A stretch of DNA of 7,334 nucleotides from Pseudomonadota bacterium (GCA_018661145.1 JABJIU010000232.1:1-7334), one strand, 5' to 3'. Numbered from the stretch's first letter, positions 1 to 6,219 are shown. The notes: generated by a model from the letters alone, not told the origin. Numbers and translations: made by a program.

Positions 1-962
1 CCTTCATCGAAAAGACGTCCTAGCCGAAGACACGCGTGAGTACCCAACGTGATCTCGGTCTGCATATCGGCAAGTTTCTTCTGAATCAGTTGATTTGCGG
101 CCAAGGGTCTGCCGAACTGCTCTCGCTCCAGTGTATAGGTGCGGGCGGCGTGCCAGCAAAACTCGGCCGCGCCCATAGCTCCCCACGAAATTCCATAACG
201 CGCGCGGTTAAGGCATCCAAACGGGCCCTTCAATCCGCTGACTTCGGGCAACATATTCTCGGCGGGAACAAAAACATCCTCCATTACAATCTCGCCAGTG
301 ACAGACGCTCTCAGCGAGAACTTGCCTTCAATTACAGGCGTGCTAAGGCCCGACATCTCACGCTCCAGAATAAATCCCCGAATTACCCCTTCATCGTCCT
401 TGGCCCAAACAACAAAGACATCCGCAATAGGTGAATTGGTAATCCACATCTTCGCCCCGCTGAGGCGGTAACCGCCGTCGACCGCTCGTGCACGGGTCTT
501 CATACCCCCGGGGTCTGATCCAAAATCAGGCTCGGTGAGACCAAAACATCCCACCCACTCGCCAGTCGCAAGCCGCGGCAAGTATTTCTCGCACTGCTCC
601 TCGGAGCCGTAGGCAAAGATCGGGTACATGACCAAACTCGACTGCACGCTCATCATCGACCGATAGCCGGAGTCCACCCGCTCAATCTCCCGGGCTGCAA
701 GCCCGTAGCAGACATAACTCAACCCAGGGCAGTCGTAGCCGTCGATGGTAGAACCCAACAAGCCCAGTTCCCCCATTTTTGGAAACAGGGAACGGTCGAC
801 CTTTTCCTCGCGGAACGCCTCCAGTACACGGGGTTGCAGTTCCTCCTGACAGAACCGCCGGATTGAATCCCGCACCAGTCGCTCTTCATCCGTAAGGATG
901 TCATCCAGCGCAAGCGGATCGGCCCAATCAAAGATAGCAACGCTTTTCTGGGATTTAGTCAT
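1..962 (-). CDS. gcdH: Glutaryl-CoA dehydrogenase, N-terminal part (3' end outside window)
   Basis: This is an acyl-CoA dehydrogenase-fold flavoenzyme that oxidatively decarboxylates glutaryl-CoA to crotonyl-CoA in lysine, hydroxylysine and tryptophan degradation. It is cytoplasmic, FAD-dependent and passes electrons to ETF. Reading the minus strand from the ATG at 962-960 gives 320 unbroken residues up to the window edge. Stretches match the glutaryl-CoA dehydrogenase subfamily closely as I recall it: DSGYRSMMSVQSSLVM at about 98-112 with the substrate-carboxylate Arg at 101, CFGLTEPDFGSDPGGMKTRA at 139-158, MWITNSPIADVFVVWA at 172-187, KFSLRASVTG at 214-223, PFGCLNRARYGISWG at 247-261 and NQLIQKKLADM at 290-300. 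The family is usually about 390-395 residues, so roughly 70-75 residues are missing, including the catalytic Glu near the C terminus. The start is supported by GGAG at 973-976, 10 nt upstream. It is divergent from the TerC-family gene. The subfamily call is strong. Confidence 0.95.
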   Translation of the reverse strand, partial: MTKSQKSVAIFDWADPLALDDILTDEERLVRDSIRRFCQEELQPRVLEAFREEKVDRSLFPKMGELGLLGSTIDGYDCPGLSYVCYGLAAREIERVDSGYRSMMSVQSSLVMYPIFAYGSEEQCEKYLPRLATGEWVGCFGLTEPDFGSDPGGMKTRARAVDGGYRLSGAKMWITNSPIADVFVVWAKDDEGVIRGFILEREMSGLSTPVIEGKFSLRASVTGEIVMEDVFVPAENMLPEVSGLKGPFGCLNRARYGISWGAMGAAEFCWHAARTYTLEREQFGRPLAANQLIQKKLADMQTEITLGTHACLRLGRLFDE

Positions 963-1006
963 AGTCTCAGTACTCCATTCTCAATACGGTCCAACGTCTT
1001 CAACTA

Positions 1007-1027
1007 CGCCCCGAGGATGCCGGGGCG
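1007..1027. repeat. GC-rich 7-bp inverted repeat in the gcdH/terC-like intergenic region
   Basis: CGCCCCG at 1007-1013 and CGGGGCG at 1021-1027 are perfect inverse copies around a 7-nt loop. No T-run follows on either strand, so an intrinsic terminator is unlikely. It lies about 45-65 bp upstream of the gcdH start and just upstream of a second inverted repeat. It could be a regulator site or an mRNA leader hairpin of gcdH. The function is unknown. Confidence 0.45.
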
Positions 1028-1030
1028 GCG

Positions 1031-1055
1031 CCAACGAGAAAGCCTGCGCCGTTGG
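1031..1055. repeat. 6-bp inverted repeat CCAACG/CGTTGG
   Basis: CCAACG at 1031-1036 is repeated in inverse as CGTTGG at 1050-1055, with 13 nt between. The half-site spacing (centres about 19 bp apart, close to two helical turns) would suit a dimeric regulator. The arms are short enough that chance cannot be excluded. It lies immediately upstream of the candidate -35 of the rightward promoter. Confidence 0.3.
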
Positions 1056-1061
1056 TACTCT

Positions 1062-1091
1062 TTCGGAAATACTCGGCGTGGCTCGTATAAT
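1062..1091 (+). promoter_or_regulatory. Candidate sigma70-type promoter for the TerC-family gene
   Basis: A perfect TATAAT hexamer sits at 1086-1091, with a weak -35 (TTCGGA, three of six consensus bases) at 1062-1067 and an 18-bp spacer. Transcription would begin near 1098 and leave a leader of about 57 nt before the ATG at 1155. The leader contains a small imperfect hairpin (ACGG/CCGT, 1117-1131). The call rests mainly on the -10. Confidence 0.45.
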
Positions 1092-1154
1092 ACCGCGATC
1101 AAACTTTATTTAGATCACGGTTTCCTCCCGTCCTGATCCCTTGGTAAGCCCTTC

Positions 1155-1757
1155 ATGAGCCTTGACCAACTCTTGCCGCTAATTCAGGTCATCCTGGTGG
1201 ATTTGATGCTGGCGGCCGACAACGCCATCGTTATCGGCCTCGCTGCGGCCAGCGTGCCTGCCGCTTTGCGACCCCGTGTGATCATGCTGGGTATCGCTGC
1301 CGCCGCTGTCCTGCGGATTCTCTTTGCGCTGGTCACCGTGCAATTGCTGCAAATTGTCGGTCTGGTCCTTGTCGGCGGCCTGTTGCTTCTCTGGGTCTGC
1401 TGGAAACTCTGGCGGGAACTTCGAAACAGCAGCAATAGCGTTGAAACAGTCGACGGAGAACCATCGGCTCAGACTAAATCACTCGGGCAAGCTGTATTCC
1501 AGATTATTGTGGCGGATGTATCCATGTCCCTGGATAATGTACTTGCGGTAGCAGGTATCGCTCGCGATGAACCGGTGATTATGGTCTTTGGGCTTGTGCT
1601 TTCGGTGGCGCTCATGGCCTTTGCTGCAACCTTGATTGCCCGACTACTTGAGCGTTACTCCTGGATTGCGTACATTGGGCTTGCAGTGATTCTTCAGGTC
1701 GCGGCGTTCATGATCTGGGAGGGCTCTCGGGAGCTGTTGGTACTCGCCCGAGCTTAA
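1155..1757 (+). CDS. TerC/YjbE-family integral membrane protein, probable metal (Mn) transporter
   Basis: This is a 200-residue polytopic inner-membrane protein of the TerC superfamily. Characterised relatives (E. coli Alx; B. subtilis YceF/MeeF and YkoY/MeeY) are linked to Mn2+ export and to metalation of exported enzymes. Two copies of the family signature are visible: D16-x5-D22-N23 in the first membrane helix (AADNAIVIG) and D121-x5-D127-N128 in the first helix of the second half (MSLDNVLAVAG). Both halves hold three hydrophobic segments, roughly 6-33, 42-62, 65-85 and 112-134, 140-163, 170-195. They are joined by a polar loop at 88-110, which fits a duplicated-half fold. The length is typical of the YjbE-type branch, shorter than TerC proteins with extra domains. 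The Shine-Dalgarno sequence is weak (GGTAAG-like, 1143-1148). The next gene follows after 34 nt on the same strand. The substrate is inferred from the family. Confidence 0.88.
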   Translation: MSLDQLLPLIQVILVDLMLAADNAIVIGLAAASVPAALRPRVIMLGIAAAAVLRILFALVTVQLLQIVGLVLVGGLLLLWVCWKLWRELRNSSNSVETVDGEPSAQTKSLGQAVFQIIVADVSMSLDNVLAVAGIARDEPVIMVFGLVLSVALMAFAATLIARLLERYSWIAYIGLAVILQVAAFMIWEGSRELLVLARA

Positions 1758-1791
1758 CTTTCAAACTGAAATATATAAAGATACTATCTCC

Positions 1792-3423
1792 ATGAAGGTC
1801 TCAGCATACATTCGGAGCGCGATCGGCCTTACAGTACTCCTCGTCACAAGCAATCTGACCTTTGCCCAAAGTGAGGATATCCAACGAGCGGTCGATGCCT
1901 ATGACGGCGGAGATTATGCGGCAGCGATAGCCATCTGGGAGCCGTACGCTCATCAAGGCAACCGCGAAGCGCAGTTTGCGATGGGAGTTTTATATTTTGA
2001 AGGGCACGGGGTCAGCAAGAACCTCGACGAAGCCTTGGCGTGGTTTCGAAAAGCCGCGAACTCGGGACACCCAACAGCCATGTTTAATCTTGGTGTCGCC
2101 TACTGGGAGGGGCGGGGACTCAACAAGAATTTCTCGCAGGCCGTCGACTGGTGGGAACGTGCCGCTGAATCGGGCGATGTCGCGTCCCAGTACAACCTCG
2201 GCCTCGCTTACTACCTTGGCAAGGGCGCTCAAAAAGATATCGATAAAGCGAGGAGTTGGTTGACCCAGGCATCCGACCAGGGGCACGCCGACGCTAATCG
2301 AGTCCTCGGAGTTATCGGGGAAAAAGATGTTGCAACCCAGAGCACGCCCTCGGCTGCGGCCGTTAGCGCCCCTTCATCCACTGCTGATTCAGTCGAGACC
2401 TCTCAGGCAGAATCGGTAGAAGTAGAGTCGGTACCTGTCGAGCAAGCCGAGGACAAGGCGCAGAGTCCGATCATCGTTACAACCCGTTTTCGGGCGGGGG
2501 AAGTCAGTCTTGATAAACTCGCACTGCGTTCCGCGCCCAACAGTCAATCCCCGGTGGTGCATACGCTGCGACAGGGAACACCCGTCAAGCTTGTTCAGAT
2601 CCAAGGGTCGTGGGGCAGAGTTGAGATCCCAAGTCCGGTGCGGCTTTGGGTCTTCGGAGACTACGTACAAGGCGCTCCCGAGGGTCGCGTTACGGCCAAC
2701 AAGGTCCGATTGAGAAATCGGCCTACGACAAGTGAAGACTCCAGAGTCGTCGCGCATCTCAACAGAGGTGACGCCGTTACGGTGCATTCGAGCACCGGGG
2801 ACTGGAAGCACGTCAGTAGTCAAACACCGATTCCTGTCTGGGTGCAGCTTTCAGGCCTCGCCGAACAGAATCCCGTTACGCAGGATTGGCTGGATAACTT
2901 CAATGCGCTTGCGAGTGGGGAACAGGAAAAATCCGAGGCCTCGTCAACAAACACCACCGCACCCGCCCCTGCCCCTTTCAGGACAGCTTGGGTAAAGACA
3001 GGAGGCACGGCGGTCATCGGCCGACCTGCTCCCGATGCACCCAAACTGAACCTTCTCGCCAAAGACACGCCAGTGAAGGTGATTGGTAGCAAGGATAGCT
3101 GGTTGATGATTCAAAGCCCCATGGGACTGGACGTTTGGGTCTACGGAAAGTTCATCAGCGAAACAGGTGGGAGCGCAAAAATCAACGATAACCGGGTCAG
3201 AATACGGTCACTGCCTTCAACCGGCGCCGATTCTGACGTTCTCGGTCTGCTAGACAAAGGCGCATCAGTGGAGGTCAAAAGCCGAAAAGGAGACTGGATC
3301 CGTTTGCGGGTAACCAGTTCGGTAGCAGGATGGGTCGATAGCGGTGGACTCACTCCCCCGGGAGCAGTATCAGCAGATTGGCAAGAACGGTGGGATGCCA
3401 TCCGATCTGAGGTCGGGCGCTGA
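1792..3423 (+). CDS. Secreted Sel1-repeat protein with four SH3-like domains
   Basis: This is a 543-residue exported protein of unknown role with no recognisable catalytic domain. A Sec signal peptide occupies about 1-25 (KVSAYIR n-region, hydrophobic GLTVLLV core, likely cleavage after LTFA). Three Sel1-like repeats follow at about 57-92, 93-129 and 130-165, with the A-x4-G-x2-Y-x2-G-x-G pattern (MGVLYFEGHG, LGVAYWEGRG, LGLAYYLGKG). A low-complexity Ser/Ala/Glu linker spans about 178-228. Four bacterial SH3-like domains come next at about 235-294, 297-356, 398-456 and 463-521. Each has an R-x-x-P/A start, a central G-x-x-V and a W followed by a basic or hydrophobic strand. A Thr/Pro/Ala linker (about 376-396) separates two pairs that look like a tandem duplication. 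Sel1 repeats usually bind proteins and SH3_3 domains often bind cell-wall glycans or peptides, so an envelope scaffold or substrate-recognition role is inferred. No convincing Shine-Dalgarno precedes the ATG. Translation may depend on the gene 34 nt upstream. Confidence 0.85.
   Translation: MKVSAYIRSAIGLTVLLVTSNLTFAQSEDIQRAVDAYDGGDYAAAIAIWEPYAHQGNREAQFAMGVLYFEGHGVSKNLDEALAWFRKAANSGHPTAMFNLGVAYWEGRGLNKNFSQAVDWWERAAESGDVASQYNLGLAYYLGKGAQKDIDKARSWLTQASDQGHADANRVLGVIGEKDVATQSTPSAAAVSAPSSTADSVETSQAESVEVESVPVEQAEDKAQSPIIVTTRFRAGEVSLDKLALRSAPNSQSPVVHTLRQGTPVKLVQIQGSWGRVEIPSPVRLWVFGDYVQGAPEGRVTANKVRLRNRPTTSEDSRVVAHLNRGDAVTVHSSTGDWKHVSSQTPIPVWVQLSGLAEQNPVTQDWLDNFNALASGEQEKSEASSTNTTAPAPAPFRTAWVKTGGTAVIGRPAPDAPKLNLLAKDTPVKVIGSKDSWLMIQSPMGLDVWVYGKFISETGGSAKINDNRVRIRSLPSTGADSDVLGLLDKGASVEVKSRKGDWIRLRVTSSVAGWVDSGGLTPPGAVSADWQERWDAIRSEVGR
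1960..2286 (+). repeat. Three tandem Sel1-like repeats (within the Sel1-SH3 gene)
   Basis: The stretch encodes three consecutive units of about 36-37 residues. Each has a G-x-x-Y/F-x-x-G-x-G turn, then an N/D-x-x-x-A-x-x-W helix and an A-x-x-x-G-x/D end (ALAWFRKAANSGH, AVDWWERAAESGD, ARSWLTQASDQGH). The similarity is at protein level. It identifies an alpha-solenoid protein-binding region just behind the signal peptide. Confidence 0.85.
2494..3405 (+). repeat. Duplicated SH3-SH3-DW module (two copies)
   Basis: Copy 1 covers residues about 235-373 (2494-2910) and copy 2 about 398-538 (2983-3405). They align in order: TPVKLVQIQGSW with TPVKVIGSKDSW, LWVFGDYV with VWVYGKFI, NKVRLRNRPTTSEDS with NRVRIRSLPSTGADS, LNRGDAVTV with LDKGASVEV, then closing tails TQDWLDNFNAL and SADWQERWDAI. 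The first domain of one pair resembles the first of the other more than its own partner does. This indicates duplication of the pair, not of single domains. The copies are diverged at DNA level, so the event is old. Confidence 0.8.
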
Positions 3424-3427
3424 GGGG
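3422..3427 (+). promoter_or_regulatory. Shine-Dalgarno-like GAGGGG used to choose the TPR gene start
   Basis: GAGGGG overlaps the stop codon of the Sel1-SH3 gene and lies 12 nt before TTG at 3440-3442. It is the best ribosome-binding signal near the possible starts of the next gene. Its position in the upstream stop suggests translational coupling. The spacing is long, so the assignment is tentative. Confidence 0.4.
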
Positions 3428-3439
3428 CGTACCAATTCT

Positions 3440-3979
3440 TTGATCGTCTCGCCCAGATCAATCTTTTTGCGGAAATTTTTTGCAACTTTGGCGGTCGCGT
3501 TGGCTCTCAATTTACCGGTTGCGGTATATGGCATTGATCCAAAGGTCCTCGAAACCATGATCGGAGACGGTGAAACTGAAGCAGCGCTTGACCTTATCGA
3601 TGCCGAGATCGCCTCCCTGGCTTCTGATCCGGTTGACTTACTGTTTGCCCGTGCCCGGGTAATTGATGCCTCGGGAAATACCAAAAAAGCTGAGCATGCC
3701 TACCGCGAACTCATCACGCGCTATCCCGCGAGACCCGAGCCCTATAACAACCTCGCGAGGATATACAGCGCTCAGGGCAAACTTGATCAGGCGTCATCCC
3801 TGCTTCGTGCGGGCCTTTATACCGATCCCACTTACCGAATGATCTTTGATAACCTGACCCGGATTTATGCCGAGCGGGCTGCCCGCTCTCTTAGCGCAGC
3901 CCTTGATCCCAACGATCCCAAATCCGACCCAAGCCAGCCGCTTGAGACGTTAAACGAGATTCCCACACTCTCAAACTGA
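3440..3979 (+). CDS. Small secreted TPR protein
   Basis: From the TTG at 3440 this encodes 179 residues. A signal peptide is followed by a TPR domain, with no enzyme motif. The signal region has a basic n-region (SIFLRKFF), a hydrophobic core (ATLAVALALNLPVAVYG) and likely cleavage before IDPK near residue 31. Two clear TPR units lie at about 64-97 and 98-131 (YNNLARIYSAQGKLDQASSL is the textbook helix A/B pattern), with helical pairs before and after. The C-terminal 30 residues are Asp/Pro/Ser-rich and probably disordered. The start is uncertain: in-frame ATGs at 3395 and 3344 would overlap the previous gene by 29 or 80 nt and give an unusually long n-region. TTG at 3467 gives a shorter leader (MRKFFATL) without a Shine-Dalgarno sequence. 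TPRs mediate protein contacts, so it may be an adaptor for the flanking periplasmic proteins. That role is inferred from position only. Confidence 0.8.
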   Translation: MIVSPRSIFLRKFFATLAVALALNLPVAVYGIDPKVLETMIGDGETEAALDLIDAEIASLASDPVDLLFARARVIDASGNTKKAEHAYRELITRYPARPEPYNNLARIYSAQGKLDQASSLLRAGLYTDPTYRMIFDNLTRIYAERAARSLSAALDPNDPKSDPSQPLETLNEIPTLSN

Positions 3980-4012
3980 CATTACGCCACGGCTCGTAGC
4001 GACGCAGATTTG

Positions 4013-4049
4013 GAACGTCTAGCGCCTGAAGGTAGAATCCGAGACGTTC
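4013..4049. repeat. 8-bp perfect inverted repeat upstream of the L,D-transpeptidase gene
   Basis: GAACGTCT at 4013-4020 and AGACGTTC at 4042-4049 are perfect inverse copies with 21 nt between. In RNA the stem could extend by one G-U and one U-A pair (4011-4012 with 4050-4051). No U-tract follows, so it is not a standard terminator. It lies in the 118-bp gap between the TPR gene and the transpeptidase gene. It may be a regulator site (half-site centres 29 bp apart), an attenuating hairpin or an mRNA-stability element. Confidence 0.45.
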
Positions 4050-4097
4050 TATCGAGTCAGAGTCGGTTTATCTTCTCCGATTAAGGGCCTCATCTTG

Positions 4098-5300
4098 ATG
4101 CATCGCCTCATTTCCTTCGTACTGCTGGCCGTGTCACTGCCGACGATGGTGCTCGCAGACAGCGGTAGTAATTATGAAGCCCGTCTGGTCGGGAGCGTCA
4201 ATGCCGTGGTCAGCGGCAACCAGGCGAGCGCTCTGAGCGCTATCGACAGCCTGAAGACAGATTTTCCCTTAAGTCGGATCGCGCACCTACTCCAGGCTAA
4301 CGTTCTTTTGGCACTTGCGGGTAGAGCAAGGTCCGTGGAAAGTGCTCCGGAGATTGCGGAACTTCGCGAACAACTGCGCCTGCGTTGGCAACATGCAAAG
4401 ACGCTCGATGCAAAAAAGCATTTCGTCCCCGCAAAGCTTCTGCAAATCTCGGACACCATCCCGTTCGTTCTATATGCGGATCTACCCTCTTCGAGACTTC
4501 ATGTGTTTGCCCAGCAAAATGGCGGGCTGGTTCGACTTTCGGATTACTACATCACCATCGGCCGCGCTGGATTTGGGAAAGAACGCGAGGGCGACCTCAA
4601 GACCCCTGTGGGGGTTTACCATGTTGACGGCTATATTCCGGGAACGCAGCTGCATGCCCGCTATGGAGCGGGCGCCCTCACCACCGATTACCCCAATACG
4701 CTCGACCGGTTTCTGAATCGGACGGGATACGGGATCTGGCTTCATGGCACAGAGCCTGGCTGGATCAACCGAGGTCCGCGCGCCAGCGAGGGGTGCATTA
4801 CGCTGAGTAATCCGGATTTCGAGGAGCTTGTAACCCAACTTGGATCACACCGGGATATTCCAATCGTGATCGATGACAACCCCGAATGGATCGAGGCAGA
4901 AAAGATACAACAGGCAAGAAACGACATCCTCACGTCGATTATCAAGTCAGCAGACCGCTCAATGGAATCTCTCTCAGGCGACCACCACGAAGCATGGACC
5001 ATAAATGATGGAGTCAACGGAACCGCCGTCATTACCGATCTTGTCCTCTATCCCGGTAAGCAAGAACGGCTGCTGGCTCGATGGATGACTTTAGAGAATC
5101 AGGCGGGGGCCACAGCATTTGAGCAGTATTGGCATCGGGCCGCCGCGGGTGAGTGGCAGATGACCTTACAAATATCGGTACCGGTACGCTCTCCAGAAAG
5201 ATTTGCCGAAGATGTCGTGACACCAGAGGGCTCTGCGCCAGAACCCTCTGGAGAATTAGTTCCGACAATCGTTTCGGCGGTTAGTCTGCTTCGTCAATAG
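4098..5300 (+). CDS. Secreted L,D-transpeptidase family (YkuD-domain) protein
   Basis: This encodes 400 residues. A signal peptide covers about 1-20 (RLISFVLLAVSLPTMVLA, cleavage before DSGS), an alpha-helical N-terminal region about 25-115, and a YkuD catalytic domain about 122-261. The domain shows EGDLKTPVGVYHVDGYIPG from 164, IWLHGT with catalytic-site His216, and RASEGCITLSNPDFEEL with Ser230 and nucleophile Cys233. His-x13-Ser-x-Gly-Cys fits the H-x(13-17)-[ST]-x-G-C signature of these enzymes. Such proteins make or remove 3-3 peptidoglycan cross-links or attach or release wall-bound lipoproteins in the periplasm. The EGD-x-x-TP and SEGC variants resemble the YafK/Csd6-like branch, which includes hydrolases, so activity cannot be fixed as transpeptidase or carboxypeptidase. 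The C-terminal 130 residues (W-rich, ending in Pro/Glu/Ser) are unassigned. AAGGG at 4083-4087 is 10 nt before the chosen ATG; a TTG directly before it at 4095 is also possible. Its end overlaps the convergent ghrA-like gene. Confidence 0.88.
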   Translation: MHRLISFVLLAVSLPTMVLADSGSNYEARLVGSVNAVVSGNQASALSAIDSLKTDFPLSRIAHLLQANVLLALAGRARSVESAPEIAELREQLRLRWQHAKTLDAKKHFVPAKLLQISDTIPFVLYADLPSSRLHVFAQQNGGLVRLSDYYITIGRAGFGKEREGDLKTPVGVYHVDGYIPGTQLHARYGAGALTTDYPNTLDRFLNRTGYGIWLHGTEPGWINRGPRASEGCITLSNPDFEELVTQLGSHRDIPIVIDDNPEWIEAEKIQQARNDILTSIIKSADRSMESLSGDHHEAWTINDGVNGTAVITDLVLYPGKQERLLARWMTLENQAGATAFEQYWHRAAAGEWQMTLQISVPVRSPERFAEDVVTPEGSAPEPSGELVPTIVSAVSLLRQ

Positions 5301-6214
5301 CCCCGTCCGGTTTCGACCAGATGCGGCCAGGGCTCGCCCTGTCGGTGACGGCTGATAGCATCCGCAATGTAACGGCATGCTGTCGGCGGGTGTGTGATGC
5401 TGGCAATGTGGGGCGTGATGTAGACATTGGGGTGTGCCCACAGAATACTTTCCTGCGGCAGAGGCTCTGTTTCAAAAACATCCAGCGCTGCGCCAGCGAG
5501 AGACCCGTGATCCAATGCCTCAACGAGACCCTCTTCGTCAACAAGATCGCCACGCCCCGCATTGATGAAGTAAGCCCCGGACGGCAACCAGCTGAGCGTT
5601 CGACTATTAATCATCTTTTTCGTCTCAAGTGTCGATGGCATCAGCGCAACCAGAATGTCGCTACGCCCCATAAATTCCTCGAGCTGATTAGTGCCATAAA
5701 ACACCTCCATGCCCTCCACTTCACCTGGCCCGCGCCGGTAGCCGATAACCCGATATCGAAGCGCAGATAACTGACGCGCAAGGGCCTGACCCAATACACC
5801 AAAACCCATAATCCCTACGGTGACTTCGCTTGCCGAAACCTGCGTCAACTCTTCCCAGTGCCGTCTAACACGATGGTTTTCAAAAAGATGCATCAACCGG
5901 TGAAAGCGCAAAATATGAAAGAGGCAAAACTCAACCATGCCCGCGGTCAACTCCGACTCCACCATGCGCACAATCGGTAGATGCGCCGGCAAATTCGGGC
6001 AGGCCAACAACGAATCAACGCCCGCGCCGATTGAGAAGATCACCTCCAGGTTATCAAGCTGATCGAATAACTCTGGCGGCGGACCCCATAACAGTGCACA
6101 GTTAATCTCACTCCGGTCACCCGTTTCAGGCCAGAGGCGCACCTCAAGTTCCGGCATCGCCATTGAGAAGGCATCGACCCACGCTTGAGCCCGTGCATCG
6201 GTTTTCAGAAGCAT
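5294..6214 (-). CDS. ghrA: Glyoxylate/hydroxypyruvate reductase A-like D-2-hydroxyacid dehydrogenase
   Basis: This is a cytoplasmic NAD(P)H-dependent enzyme expected to reduce glyoxylate to glycolate and hydroxypyruvate to D-glycerate. It encodes 306 residues, against 312 for E. coli GhrA. GAGVDS lies at 63-68 in the substrate region. The Rossmann motif VGIMGFGVLG holds its glycines at 137, 139 and 142. NAGRG carries catalytic Arg221, DVFETEPLP carries Glu250 and ITPHIASITHP carries His269. The R-E-H spacing (29 and 19) is the same as R227-E256-H275 of E. coli GhrA, and the protein ends in GRGY like GhrA. The frame stays open upstream to 6418, but AAGGAG 5 nt before the ATG at 6214 and homology starting there fix this start. 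It is divergent from the ABC ATPase gene, and its stop overlaps the convergent L,D-transpeptidase gene by 7 bp. Exact substrate preference within the GhrA group is not readable from sequence. Confidence 0.93.
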   Translation of the reverse strand: MLLKTDARAQAWVDAFSMAMPELEVRLWPETGDRSEINCALLWGPPPELFDQLDNLEVIFSIGAGVDSLLACPNLPAHLPIVRMVESELTAGMVEFCLFHILRFHRLMHLFENHRVRRHWEELTQVSASEVTVGIMGFGVLGQALARQLSALRYRVIGYRRGPGEVEGMEVFYGTNQLEEFMGRSDILVALMPSTLETKKMINSRTLSWLPSGAYFINAGRGDLVDEEGLVEALDHGSLAGAALDVFETEPLPQESILWAHPNVYITPHIASITHPPTACRYIADAISRHRQGEPWPHLVETGRGY

Positions 6215-6219
6215 CACGG

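Noticed and set aside
36..434. 132-codon plus-strand reading frame
   Set aside because: It lies wholly antisense to the strongly conserved gcdH coding sequence and its translation resembles nothing. It is a shadow frame.
1098..1154. Possible Mn-sensing yybP-ykoY riboswitch ahead of the TerC-family gene
   Set aside because: These riboswitches often precede TerC-family genes, but the leader after the candidate promoter is only about 57 nt and I see none of the conserved internal-loop sequence. Only a small imperfect hairpin is present.
1758..1791. Promoter-like A/T-rich gap before the Sel1-SH3 gene
   Set aside because: TTCAAA and TACTAT 17 bp apart each match only four consensus bases, and the start point would fall on the ATG. 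The evidence is too weak to list as a promoter.
5321..5770. 149-codon plus-strand reading frame
   Set aside because: It is antisense to the ghrA-like gene, whose catalytic motifs fall in this stretch. The translation is not protein-like.
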